Source: Drosophila miranda | Lineage: Eukaryota; Arthropoda; Insecta; Diptera; Drosophilidae | Assembly: GCF_003369915.1 (NCBI RefSeq) | Contig: NC_046674.1 | Span: forward strand, 22,633,657-22,697,656 | Direction: 5' to 3' | DNA length: 64,000 bases | Shown here: piece by piece, positions 12,204-23,175 of the stretch | Numbering within the stretch: the first letter of the stretch is position 1 | How the letters are laid out: the number at the start of each line of letters is the position of its first letter | Position numbers and translations under genes: made by a program | Notes under the pieces: generated by a model | Told to the model about the DNA's origin: nothing | What the model saw: only the letters and a program-made list of their open reading frames with translations | Database searches by the model: none

Positions 12204-14635
12204 CTACTGTATGGCACAGACGGCCGAGGCGCCCGTATATTGGTTATTCAAGCGACGGCGCATTCCCTCCAAGTAAATGTCCCGACTGAACAATCCAGCA
12301 GCCAAGGGAATCCTATAATGGAGACGAAAAAAAAAGTTATTCTATTAATTGCATCTCGGGCTTAATTTTAAAACTTACGCATCAGTTCCGGCACGGATGA
12401 GGGTTTTAAATAGTGCCCACACCGGCTTATGGTCCGATGTGGTTATCGAAGGTACCGAATCGTACAACAGGCACTGCACATAGGGCTGTGTCGGCGTGGA
12501 TACGCCCGGTATTATGGTCTGGCGACGTATGACTAGGCCCTGGACCTGCCTGTACTTGTAGAGGATTCTGTCGGTGTAGGCCGGAGCACGCTGCTTTGAG
12601 GAGGTGTCAAAGTTCTGACTACCCGGATCGTACTTGTAAGTGGGTGGAAATGTTATATTCGCCTCCATGAACCCACGGAAGGCGGCACCGTCGGCCAGCA
12701 CAGAAGAGAGTTGGTCCGTGTGCATGTAACCGTGTGGCAAGTGCGACGGAAGCGGGAACTTTGTGTTCTGAATCCACTCCATCAATTTCTCTCGCGGCTC
12801 ACCGAGTCGGAAGTTCAGGTCACCGCACCAGAAGACGTTGTCGAAGTTTTGCGTCACATCCTTGTTTTTGTGCCGAAGGTTGGGCAGATTGCGTGGCAAA
12901 TCCAGAGCGTTAATTATGCGCTTCACATCCGACACCCGCTCCTTCACCTTCTGCTGGTGGGCGGTCAAGTGGGAGGTCACAAAAAGCATGGAAGTACCGA
13001 ATAGGCAGAAGGATATGGCCACTGCGCCCTTGGTGCGGAAGGCAGAGCCGGTGCGCACCGACATGGAGGCATCCTCCGGCGCCGAGCAGTACCAGATGAG
13101 ATCGCGTCGCATGTAGACAGCCAAATGAAGGGTTCCCAGAGTGGTCGAATGGAAGAGCACATGCGAGGGGCCGAGGGTTTCCTGCAGCGTGACTTCCCAC
13201 TCAAAGCGGTCTGGAGTGGACTCCTGGGTTCCCATAACAACTATGTCAGGCACATGCTCTACATTGGCCGGCAGCACAAAATCATTCAATTGTCTGTAAT
13301 TTCAGCAGAGGAATCATTAAGTTAGGGTCCGCAATACGATGATATTTGCGTTTCAACTCACTTGGGTGGACTGTGACCGTTCATGTTCCATGTTCCTACG
13401 AAGATGGTGACTTCCTTCTGCGGAAGAACGCGGCTCAGTTCGCTGGGCCCCAGCAGTGAGGAGGAGCCCAGTCGGCCGTCCAGGTAGCTCCGTTCGCGTG
13501 CCTTCTCGGCAGGTATAAGGTTCAGGGCATGAGCAGCCACCAGGGCTTGGCGTGCGAGGTTGGAGCCAGAGCCTTGTCTCTGCAGCGTCATGTTTTCGTG
13601 CGACATGAAGCGGACGCCAGGCTGTTCCTGCATAGCCGCCTCAAACCCATCCGGCTGGCTGGCTATGTTGGGCGAGGACATGTGCTGCGGCGTTGTGGCC
13701 CGCTTAATATCTGTAGATTCTTCAGCGGTGTGCAGTTGCGGCAGCTCCTTCCCGGGCGGATATAGCTTCAGGCGGAGACGCGAGCGGCAGGCCGAAACTG
13801 CGATGGGCCGGATCGGGGATCGGGGCATGCTTTCACTTCTCGCGACAGCAGCGGAGGCCGATGCACCGGCTGTGGCCGAGGCGGCGGCAGCGGCGTTGCT
13901 GCATTGGGCAAAGAAGGTCTTGGTGCCGACGGGCGACTCTGGTGCACTAGCGCACTCACTGGACAGACGTGGTCGCTGAAACGATGTGCCACCCTCGCTG
14001 GAGTTCATCGAGACAGAATTGTTATCCACCATGCTCCAGCTCAACGATAGGTTGTCGCGGCGGAGCACGCTGTTGCTGGTGCTGTCCGGTATGGAATTGT
14101 AGCGCACCGTGACCGGTGGCGTCAAGGGCTTCTTCTCGGCCTTGCAGCAGAGGCTGAACTGGTGGCTGAATCGGTTGTGGTTCGGCGACCGGTGCTTGGG
14201 CGACTTGCGACGCATCACAACGTCCGCACCTCCATCGCTCTGCGAGCCCGCGTCACTGCTGTAGCGGTGGGCATGTCCTTTGCTCTTCGACGGCGGCTTG
14301 GTCCGCCTGTGGAAGCTTATCAGACCGCTGTGCGATTTCTCCAGCGGCAGAGTTTGGCTTTTGTGGTTGCTATTGCTGTTGTTGCTGCTGCTGACGGCAA
14401 CATGGTTGCCCGCTTGCTCCGCTGTGGCCTTGGCGAAGCTCACATCATAGTGGCCGCAGGCGGACAAGGGTCGTCGTTGGAGGCTTGGCGAATCGGGAGT
14501 TACGGGATGGGGCTCCACCTTGCTAGGGCGCTTGGTCAGCAGCCCGAAGAGAGAGCTGCCCGTCTTGTGGCCAGAGCGGGGGCTGCTGGTGGAGCTAGTG
14601 ATGCGCTCCTCGCTGCCAGCGGTGCTGTGCTGCAT
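12204..14635 (-). CDS. INPP5E: Inositol polyphosphate 5-phosphatase (INPP5E type)
   Basis: This enzyme removes the 5-phosphate from PI(3,4,5)P3 and PI(4,5)P2 and in animals acts mainly at the cilium and Golgi. Coding exons on the minus strand are 14635-13362, 13293-12379 and 12312-12204, all with GT-AG introns and matching phases, giving 765 residues. The start is the ATG at 14,635; the open frame upstream of it has no ATG. Residues 1-405 are Ser-rich and low in order. The catalytic domain runs from GTWNMNG (about 415) through WCGDLNFR (580-587) and PAYTDRIL (662-669) to SDHKPV (711-716), the standard 5-phosphatase motifs. The last exon adds only 35 residues and ends in CAIQ, a CaaX prenylation box as in vertebrate INPP5E. 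The enzyme appears intact. Confidence 0.95.
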
Positions 14636-16551
14636 GGCGAACGAGTCGGACAAATAGTCTTATCAAATCGCTTTGTTCGTTGATTTCCCAGAGCAGAGCT
14701 CTTCCTTACATCACGAGGTTAGCTCAACCTCTGCCGGAGGAAGGCACTTTGCAAAGTAAATTTGTGCTTTGTTAGGTACTATCACGGGGATCTCTCGGCT
14801 GCCCATAGCGCGCGACTCGCGGCTAGTTTTCGTCTAACGTACGGTTGACATTTATGAGATTCTTGGCCTCTGCCCGCCGCTAACTGTTTGTTTTGCTCAG
14901 TAGCACGGGTATAATGGCATATAAATAGTAATGGCAGACAGCAGCCAAGTCGTCATCGAATAATGCAGATGCGCTGCCGTGGCCGTCGCTGACTTTTGTG
15001 ACTTTTGCACAGTATTTGCTTTCCCAATGCAAATTATTTTGAGCACGTCGATGACGTATACGATCCGAAAATCTCGTACGAGTCGTACGAGTGCTGGCTA
15101 ATTGGGCTGCTTGTCCCTCAGCTCAGCCCATCGGGAGTTTTGCGTTGCGTGTGTGTGTTCCACTGCAAGGATTTGAATGAATGAATAAACGCATGGCTAA
15201 TTAGCTGGCGGAGGCTACTACTCATATGCGCACGCACGCACACTCACCTGCAGTGGCCCAGGATTCGCCGGGGACCTCCCTCACATGCTGTGCGGACAGT
15301 GGGATCTGAAAGGATTCAAAAAATCAATACAGCACAGTCATACAGTGTAATAACAGTCGCGACACTCGGAGGCACCCACGGGGGAGCCACGAGTCATGGC
15401 AGTAGTTACTCCGGCAATGCCTGGGCGCCAGCATTAGACATGGGGTGGGTTGACAGGGGTGGGTGGCTGTGGCTGCTGCCGAAACGGCGACGTAACAACA
15501 TTGGCATGCTGTGGCTATGGCGCCCACACAGCCACCAGAGACACACAAACACACAGTCGACCACGTCTCGCGTCGCGATATGGCGACATCACTTCATTTG
15601 CACACCGCGCTGCTCCTATGCTGGGCTCGCGGGTGATTTATAATTAGCAGCCCATTGTTGCCGCCAAACGCTCGCCTTGGATGGCGCACGATGCTGAGTG
15701 TCTCGCGCGACACTCGCATTCAAGTTCAGGTTCAGGTGCACACACTAGAGCGTGCAGGTGCCGCATTGACAAATCCTTCCTACCTGATGGACACCTCTCT
15801 CACGAAACACCTATTTCGCTGAAGAACTGCCTCACTGCTCGCGGCACAACATTCAAGTATAGTATTGTTTGTGTAATTCAATATTGTGGGCAATGCGGCG
15901 CGCTGTTTGGGGGTCCGAGCGATGTTGGGGTGTTGGGGACTCTGATTAGGGATGTAAGTATTTTGATATATATTGTTGGGAGCAAAAACGATATCCATAT
16001 ATTATCGGAATATCGATATGAAAGTCGCACGTGAAAATAATATAAACGGTGCTGGCAAACGTTCAACAATCGGCACGGGCACTATCGGTTGTATAGGTAT
16101 TCCTTCCGCACTGCACTATTATTTTGTTGTTGCGCGGGCCCGGAATATCTGACGTATCATATAACTGCCATTACTAAGAAATGCATTTGTTCCATTCGAT
16201 TCGCTTTAATTTGTTGAACGAAGGGGAACGGGAACTGGACCAAGCCTTAGTTTTCGTAGGAATAGCAAGTGCTCGCACAGCTGCAGAATTTATGTTCAAA
16301 CGCCGTCTAGCTATTGTATTTTTAAGTAAATGATCGAATCGGTAATTGAATCCTCGATATTCTTCTTAAACACATAAACAAAATGGGAGGGCAGATCACC
16401 ATTCCCTCCGTTTTGATTCTTGCGATTGATAACCAAATGGTGGTTGCCTGATTGCTGCTCACCTTACATCTAATTCGTAGACCTCCACTCCAATAAAGGG
16501 CAACTAAGATACATATGTATGTGTCGGAGGAGAGATATTTACTTATATGTA
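14636..16551 (-). promoter_or_regulatory. Inpp5e 5' flank and untranslated exons
   Basis: On the minus strand, candidate splice donors read CTGCAG then GTGAGTG (about 15,250) and ATCAG then GTAGGA (about 15,785). These suggest one or more untranslated exons upstream of the start. A perfect DRE core, TATCGATA, lies at 16,011-16,018, a typical housekeeping promoter element in flies. Two adjoining palindromes built on CGTACG lie at 15,073-15,090. No other coding sequence is supported. The transcription start is not determined. Confidence 0.45.
16031..16153 (+). repeat. Promoter-like segment, copy 1 of 2
   Basis: This segment resembles 25,101-25,243 in the same orientation. Shared blocks are AAACGGTG.TGGCAAAC, AACAATCGGC, GGG.CTATCG.TTGT, ATTCCTTCCG, TTTTGTTGTTGCGCG and CCGGAA.ATCTGA. 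Copy 2 is the immediate upstream region of spermine synthase and contains TATCGATT. Copy 1 lies on the 5' side of Inpp5e. The alignment was made by eye and is diverged, with about 20 extra bases in copy 2. Confidence 0.7.
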
Positions 16552-17084
16552 AGTTAACGAGTGCCCCTCGCACATTGTTGTGTAACATAAACAACCGCAA
16601 ATGTTAGCCAACAGTTGCACTCAAGATGCCAAATCAGCGAACTTCAGTTCAGCGCCCTGAATGTGACCGTCAACCGGCGGTAATCTGATATCTTGCACAT
16701 GCCGCAAGATCAGCATTATCGCTTATGCCAAGTCGGCTTACCGACTGTAGCTTTGTAGCTCTAAGTACATACATATATTTTGTAGCTTTGCATTCTTTGG
16801 CAATTAAATACTTTTGATTCAGCTTATGCCCCAGCTTGCTGGTGGCTCCTAGTTTTAGTTCTGTTCTTATAACGAAAGCTAACGCTTGTTAATAAACCTT
16901 GCTCCGGCAACCAGCCGTAAACACTTTGAATTATTAATTCTATACCACTGTACCACAAGGCCAGTGATAAGAGAGACAGTTATCTCTCCAACATAATCTT
17001 CATAAAGGATTCTATACCACGGAACCCGCACGAGGACCACGCATCAAGCAGCTAAGGCTACTTGGACATACGGACAACTTAATT
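16552..17084 (+). repeat. 5' LTR
   Basis: The LTR runs from AGTTAACGAGTG to GGACAACTTAATT. It contains an AATAAA poly(A) signal near 16,890 and is near-identical to 23,142-23,674. Transcription of the element would start here. Confidence 0.95.
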
Positions 17085-17100
17085 GGCGCCCAACGTTAAT
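17084..17100 (+). other. Primer-binding site
   Basis: TGGCGCCCAACG begins on the last base of the left LTR. Its TGG start pairs with a tRNA CCA end, and the sequence is the tRNA-Lys type known from gypsy elements. This is the expected first-strand priming site. Confidence 0.75.
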
Positions 17101-17434
17101 AAATCCACACCCAGGATAGAATTAAGAGTTTCTCTCACCAATTCGAAAATCATTTAAGTGGAATGTTTGATCAGCATAAGCAAAATACACACAAATATAA
17201 AACATAAAGCTGTTGAAAAATAAATAAAAATAAAATTAAAAAAAAAATTGCACAAGTGATCGTGAGTTCTTAAACCGACTATAATTTTTGTTGTCATTTT
17301 TTTCTATCTGCTATCTGCTAAAGGCAGAGACATAATAAATTTCTATTCAAGTAATGCCCATTGCCGAATATATTTTTCCTTTCGGCCATAAGTTAATGTG
17401 AAGGGTCATTAAAGAGTTCTTTTCTGCAAAGGTA

Positions 17435-18793
17435 ATGACCAGTTTTGGCCCATATAGGGTAGTCAAGAAAGAAATAGAAAGTGAAAGTGATAGTGAAAAC
17501 GAGTGGGAACCCGACCAAATAGGCTTTCAACCGTCAATGAACATGGATATGAACCAAGTGCAGGCGTTAGTAGCGAATGCCGTCAGTCAGGCATTAGCGG
17601 CACAAGAAGCTAGATTTATTGAACAGCTGAATGTAATACAACAAGATATTCGAAGACTGCACGTAGAAGCACCTCAGGTCGAGTCATATCAGAGGATAAG
17701 CATAAATCCAGCCATCCCGTGTGATTTAAAATTAGACATTATAAAATCAGTACCCAAGTTCAATGGAACTCAGGACGATTATGTGGCATGGAGACAGTCC
17801 GCCACAGATGCCTATGAGCTTTTTCAGCCATATGTGGGTAGCAGCGCGCATTACCAAGCAGTGACTATCATTCGAAACAAAATTAGAGGTACAGCTAGAG
17901 CGCTATTAGTGTCACATAACACCGTACTAAACTTTGACGCCATTATAGCGAGGTTGGACTGCACATACGCAGACAAGACATCACTCAGGCTTTTGCGTCA
18001 AAATTTGGATATGGTTAGGCAGGGCAATTCTAGCCTCATGGAATATTACGATGAGGTTGAACGAAAATTGACACTCGTCTCAAATAAAATTGTAATGACA
18101 CATCAAGCGGATACAGCAGCAGTGCTCAACGAAGAAGTTAGAGCTGATGCGCTGCATGCTTTCATATCGGGCCTTAAAAAATCGCTAAAAGCAGTTGTAT
18201 TTCCGGCTCAGCCCAAAGACTTACCGTCTGCACTAGCTTTCGCAAGGGAGGCGGAAGCGAGTATAGAGCGTAGCATTTTTTCGGCTACGTATGCAAAGGC
18301 TATGGAGGACAGGGCTCAGGCAGGTGAAAATAACAAGTATCAGGCACGCCCTCATGATAAACAGGGAAAAAACAACGAAGCCGAATATGGCCAAGACAAG
18401 AAACCACATTTTTTAAAAAAACAGGGTAAACAAAACAATAGTAATCAGAGTCCCAAAGAGGACAAGGGGTCAGCACCAGAGCCCATGGATACGGTATCTG
18501 GTACTTCTAAGTTTAAGCAGCCTACACTTTTTGGAAAAAATCAAGGTGCTAACACGCAGGCTCAAAAGAGACGGGGCTCTGAAAGAATGACGGGTCAGAG
18601 GCGCCAACGCGTCCAGAACAACATTCAGCAAGCAAACGATGACCAAGATCAGGAATACTATAGGGTAGCTGAAGCCGCGGTCGCAGAAATTCAGGAGGAA
18701 GCCGGGGAGGCAGGTGACAACGACTTGGTACATTTTTTAGAGAGCGCTCCCGGTTGCCGTTCATCGAACGACAGCTGGCTGGGAGAAAATTAA
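17435..18793 (+). CDS. gag: Gag-like structural protein of the gypsy-type element
   Basis: This is the first frame of the element, 452 residues from an ATG at 17,435. It begins with an acidic stretch, and its middle (about residues 90-290) has the alpha-helical composition of retroelement capsid proteins. The C-terminal third is Lys/Gln/Asn-rich and basic, fitting RNA binding. There is no CCHC zinc knuckle, as is usual for gypsy relatives. It is open end to end with no stops. It overlaps the pol frame, which lies in the -1 frame, and a slippery site is present near the 3' end. Confidence 0.9.
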   Translation: MTSFGPYRVVKKEIESESDSENEWEPDQIGFQPSMNMDMNQVQALVANAVSQALAAQEARFIEQLNVIQQDIRRLHVEAPQVESYQRISINPAIPCDLKLDIIKSVPKFNGTQDDYVAWRQSATDAYELFQPYVGSSAHYQAVTIIRNKIRGTARALLVSHNTVLNFDAIIARLDCTYADKTSLRLLRQNLDMVRQGNSSLMEYYDEVERKLTLVSNKIVMTHQADTAAVLNEEVRADALHAFISGLKKSLKAVVFPAQPKDLPSALAFAREAEASIERSIFSATYAKAMEDRAQAGENNKYQARPHDKQGKNNEAEYGQDKKPHFLKKQGKQNNSNQSPKEDKGSAPEPMDTVSGTSKFKQPTLFGKNQGANTQAQKRRGSERMTGQRRQRVQNNIQQANDDQDQEYYRVAEAAVAEIQEEAGEAGDNDLVHFLESAPGCRSSNDSWLGEN

Positions 18794-21613
18794 AAATATT
18801 GATTGACACCGGAGCGGCCAAGAACTATATCAAGCCCGTAAAGGAGCTAAATAATGTAGTCCCGGTCAGCTCCCCTTTCACGGTTAGTTCCATCCATGGT
18901 TCTAACAAAGTAACCCATAAATGTTCAATGAACATTTTTGGGAAATCAGCTTCATTCTTTTTATTAGATTCCTTAACGCCATTTGATGGTATTATAGGTT
19001 TCGACTTGCTAACGCAGGTAGGAGCAACCCTGGATACTGAAAATGGTACAATCAACCATGGATCTGCATCTGAAAAGCTGCAGCACCATTATTGTGACAA
19101 CGTCAATTTCACTAACGTAAATGATATTGTAGTACCGGAAATCGTAAAAGCTGAATTTAGGAGTATGATTTTAAAAAGGACAAAGGCATTCACGAACTCT
19201 AACGAGGCGTTGCCGTTCAATACGTCTGTGGTGGCTACGATCCGGACAGAGGACGATAAGCCAGTTTACTCAAAGCTATATCCGCATCCTATGGGGGTCA
19301 ATGACTTTGTCAAGAAAGAAATTAAAGATTTAATTGACAATGGCATCATTAGGCCTTCAAGGTCACCGTATAACAACCCAACATGGGTTGTTGACAAAAA
19401 GGGACATGACGAAAATGGGAACAGAAACAAGCGAATGGTGATTGATTTTAGGAAACTAAATGAAAAAACCATCGCTGATAGATACCCAATGCCCAATATC
19501 TCAATGATATTGTCAAACTTGGGCAAAGCCAAGTACTTTACGACATTAGATCTAAAGTCCGGCTATCACCAAATTTATCTAGCTGAACAGGATCGCGAGA
19601 AGACGGCCTTTTCCGTAAACGGCGGAAAGTACGAATTCTGCGGACTACCGTTCGGGTTGAAGAATGCGGGAAGCATCTTCCAAAGAGCGATAGACGACGT
19701 ACTGCGTGACCAGATTGGCAAAACTTGCTATGTCTACGTAGACGACGTGATCATTTTTTCCGAAAACGAAAAGGATCATGTGGAGCACATAGATTGGGCT
19801 CTAAAAAGCTTATGTGAGGCTAACATGAAGGTTTCAAGAGAAAAGACCCATTTTTTCAAACAAAGCATAGAATATCTAGGGTTCATCGTGACTTTGGGTG
19901 GGGCAAAGACAGACCCGGAAAAAGTAAAGGCGATACAAAAATATCCAGAACCAAAATCTCTGTACGAACTTAGGTCATTCTTAGGATTGGCCAGTTATTA
20001 CAGATGTTTTGTCAAAGACTTTGCAGCAATTGCAAAGCCGTTGACAAACCTGTTGAAAGGAGAGAACGGGACCATCAGCAAACACATGTCAAAGAAAACA
20101 ACCATAGATTTTGGTATTCCAGAACGAAATGCGTTCGAAAAATTAAGGAATGTGCTAGCCTCAGAAGACGTCACTGTCAGATACCCAGATTTCAAAAAAC
20201 CATTTGACCTAACAACAGATGCCTCTGCCTATGGCATTGGTGCAGTACTGTCTCAGGACAACCGACCCATAACGATGATTTCAAGGGCATTAAAAGATAG
20301 CGAGACGCATTATGCCACCAACGAAAGAGAACTATTAGCTATAATTTGGGCCCTGGGGAAACTACAGCAGTACCTATATGGTACAAGAGACATTAATATA
20401 TTCACAGATCACCAGCCATTAACATTTGCGGTGTCTGATAGAAACCCCAATGCAAAGATAAAAAGATGGAAAGCGTATATCGATGAACATAACGCAAAGA
20501 TCCACTACAAGCCGGGTAAAGAAAACCACGTAGCAGACGCACTCTCGCGACAAAACGTGAATGCTCTGCAAAGTGAAATAATATCCGATGCTGCGACAAT
20601 TCATAGCGAATTATCCGTGACCTATACGATAGAAGCCACGGAAAAACCTTTGAATTGTTTCAGAAACCAGATAGTTTTAGAGGAATCAAGGTTTTCTCTA
20701 AAACGAGACTTCATACTCTTTGGCGAAAAAACGCGCCACAAAATTCACTTCACTGACAGAAACGAGCTCTTAAACAAAGTTAACGCAGTAGTTAACCCTA
20801 ATGTGGTCAACGCCATATATTGTGATCTGCCAACGCTGGCGTTGCAAAATTTGCACTAAGGCCAAAAATGACAGGCATCCGAAGAAACAGGTTCTCGGAG
20901 AAACACCAACGCCATCGTTTTCCGGCGAGCGGTTGCACATTGACATTTTCTCGACTGACAGGAAACAATTCCTGACATGCATTGATAAATTCTCAAAATT
21001 CGCAGTAGTGCAACCAATACTGTCACGTACCATAGCGGATATAAAAGGCCCTATCACTCAAATAGTAAACTTATTCCCCAAAACAAAGGTTGTGTATTGT
21101 GATAATGAAGCAGCATTTAATTCAGAGACCATTACATCGTTATTAAAAAATAATTTTGGGATTGACGTTGTAAATGCACCTCCATTACATAGTGTTTCTA
21201 ATGGCCAGGTGGAACGATTCCACAGCACATTGTCGGAAATCGCTAGATGCATTAAGCTGGAAAGAAAGATCGACGATACCGTCGAACTGATCTTACTTGC
21301 AACTATAGAGTACAACCGTTCACTGCATTCAGTGACAGGCAAAAAACCGATAGAAGTGATACACTCATCGACTGATGAGTTTAGGGAAGCCATTAGGGCA
21401 AAAATTGAGAAAGCTCAACAAATACAACTGGACAGGAATAACACACACAGACAAAACAGAGTGTTTGAGGAAGGAGAAAAAGTCTTCACCAAGTCCAACA
21501 AAAGACTAGGAAACAAACTTACCCCCTTATGCTCAGAAGAGGTAATTCAGGCAGACCTAGGAACGTCTGTACTTATTAAGGGGAGGGTGGTCCACAAGGA
21601 CAATATAAAATAG
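18718..21613 (+). pseudogene. pol: Pol polyprotein, broken within integrase
   Basis: The frame is open from 18,718 to 20,859. It carries an aspartic protease (DTG at 18,805), reverse transcriptase (YVDD at 19,735-19,746) and RNase H (TDASAYGIG near 20,217 and TDHQPL near 20,405). It then stops at 20,859. The integrase continues in a different frame up to 21,613 with an intact-looking D, D, E triad (codons at 20,942, 21,101 and 21,212) and the Cys pair CKIC. The two His of the N-terminal HHCC zinc-binding domain and the linker before it are absent, and the frame changes at about 20,840-20,860. A deletion whose length is not a multiple of three explains this. This copy should not make a functional full-length Pol or integrase. 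Protease, RT and RNase H look intact. Confidence 0.9.
18733..18739 (+). promoter_or_regulatory. -1 ribosomal frameshift site (T TTT TTA)
   Basis: In the gag reading frame the heptamer is spaced as T TTT TTA, a canonical retroviral -1 slippery sequence. The pol frame is closed by TGA at 18,715-18,717 and opens directly after it. The heptamer therefore lies inside the short gag/pol overlap (18,718-18,793), where a shift would enter pol. I did not verify a downstream stimulatory structure. Confidence 0.8.
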
Positions 21614-21690
21614 ATATTAGTTTAACATTCATAAGCTGGTAATAGAATTAAGAAACACAGTAAGGTTAATCAAATTTTATTTTCTCTTGC

Positions 21691-23175
21691 AGGCTTATTT
21701 GGTCGCTTTTATTTTTAATAAATACAATAAATGCTCGGATCACCGACTATTCCCACTCAAGCTACATACCCATAGTAGATGGAAATGTAATGATTTGGGA
21801 ACAACATGACTATGCTAGACATTCAAGTAATCTGTCCGAATTTTTGAGTATAATAGAAGAAACAGAAAAGATGTCCGAGTATTTTCCGCAGTCTCATATG
21901 AGAAAACTACTAGAAGTAGATGCAAACCATACTAGAAGCCTTTTGTCCGTTCTAGAAGTGCATCATAGAATTGCCGCCAGAAGCTTGGATTTTCTTGGGA
22001 CAGCACTTAAAGTCGTGGCTGGCACACCAGACGCTAAAGACCTAGAACAAATTAGAATGACCGAAACAAAGTTAATCGAATCAAACAACAGACAGGTAAT
22101 AATAAATACAGAAACCCAGAAACAGATAAACCAGCTCACTGACACGGTAAACCAAATAATTAAAGCAAAAAAGGCTGATTTGATAGACACACCACACTTA
22201 TATGAGGCATTATTGGCCAGAAATAGAATGTTAATAAATGAAATCCAAAATTTAATGCTCACAATCACTCTGGCAAAAGCCAATATCATAAACCCAACTA
22301 TCTTTGATCACGATGACCTAAAATCTGTGCTTATCGAACATCCCACAGAAATTCCTATAGTTAGTCTGATGGAAGCATCTAGTATTAAGATTCTACAGTC
22401 CGAAAATATTGTCCACATTTTAATCAAATATCCCAGAATTAAGCTTATATGTAGAAAGGTCAGCATCCTCCCCGTGTCCCATGAGCATACAATACTTCAG
22501 CTTCAAGATGACACCGTAGCTGAATGCGACAAGGACGTTCTAGCAGTAACAAGCTGCACCACAGCAACCTACGCATCGATCTGCAAGTTGGCCACACACG
22601 ACACCTGCGCACGCGAATTGCACGCCGGACGCACAGCGCGTTGTAACACGCAGCCCAGTCACCTGGAAAGTATCACAATGGTAGACGATGGCATCATGGT
22701 CTTGAACGAGAGTCCCGCTAACATCAGCACCGATGACGGCTCGACAATATCAGTCAACGGTACGTTCCTCATCACATTTGAGCGCGTAGCTGTCATCAAC
22801 GGAACGAAATACGTGAACCAACGTGAGATCATAGACAGGATGCCGGGCATAGTAGCTTCGCCAACACTTACAATCATTGGCCACGACCCAGTCCTGAGCT
22901 TGCCACTATTACGAAGGATGAACAACCACAACCTACATGTCATCCAGGAACTTCAAGAAGAGGTAGCATCAGCCGGGTCACCTAGGGCATGGCTTGCTGC
23001 CGCAGTTGGGTTCAGCCTGAGTCTCAGCAGTTCCATCCTCCTCTACCAGAAGTTGAGGAGAAGACGAGCCTCACAGAAGATACAGGAAATCGTGGACAAC
23101 TACAAGATGAACGGGGACGGTCATACTTCTGAGGGGAGAGTAGTTAACGAGTGCCCCTCGCACATTGTTGTGTAA
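21691..23175 (+). CDS. env: Env-like glycoprotein of the gypsy-type element
   Basis: The frame is open from 21,670, and the first ATG in frame is at 21,790. A polypyrimidine tract and AG at 21,675-21,692 make a good splice acceptor. The frame just after it encodes a hydrophobic leader (about 21,700-21,735), so the protein is probably made from a spliced RNA, as in gypsy, rather than from the 21,790 ATG. An N-terminal ectodomain is followed by a fusion-peptide-like block containing DFLGTALKVVAGTPD, a long helical region, Cys-rich segments and a C-terminal membrane span near 22,990-23,045. The stop lies 34 bp inside the right LTR. I see no frameshift or premature stop. It is the feature that separates errantiviruses from plain gypsy retrotransposons. 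Confidence 0.85.
   Translation, partial: RLIWSLLFLINTINARITDYSHSSYIPIVDGNVMIWEQHDYARHSSNLSEFLSIIEETEKMSEYFPQSHMRKLLEVDANHTRSLLSVLEVHHRIAARSLDFLGTALKVVAGTPDAKDLEQIRMTETKLIESNNRQVIINTETQKQINQLTDTVNQIIKAKKADLIDTPHLYEALLARNRMLINEIQNLMLTITLAKANIINPTIFDHDDLKSVLIEHPTEIPIVSLMEASSIKILQSENIVHILIKYPRIKLICRKVSILPVSHEHTILQLQDDTVAECDKDVLAVTSCTTATYASICKLATHDTCARELHAGRTARCNTQPSHLESITMVDDGIMVLNESPANISTDDGSTISVNGTFLITFERVAVINGTKYVNQREIIDRMPGIVASPTLTIIGHDPVLSLPLLRRMNNHNLHVIQELQEEVASAGSPRAWLAAAVGFSLSLSSSILLYQKLRRRRASQKIQEIVDNYKMNGDGHTSEGRVVNECPSHIVV

Noticed and set aside
13529..14683. Plus-strand frames of 78-173 codons over Inpp5e
   Set aside because: They are antisense shadows of the Ser-rich N-terminal coding exon.
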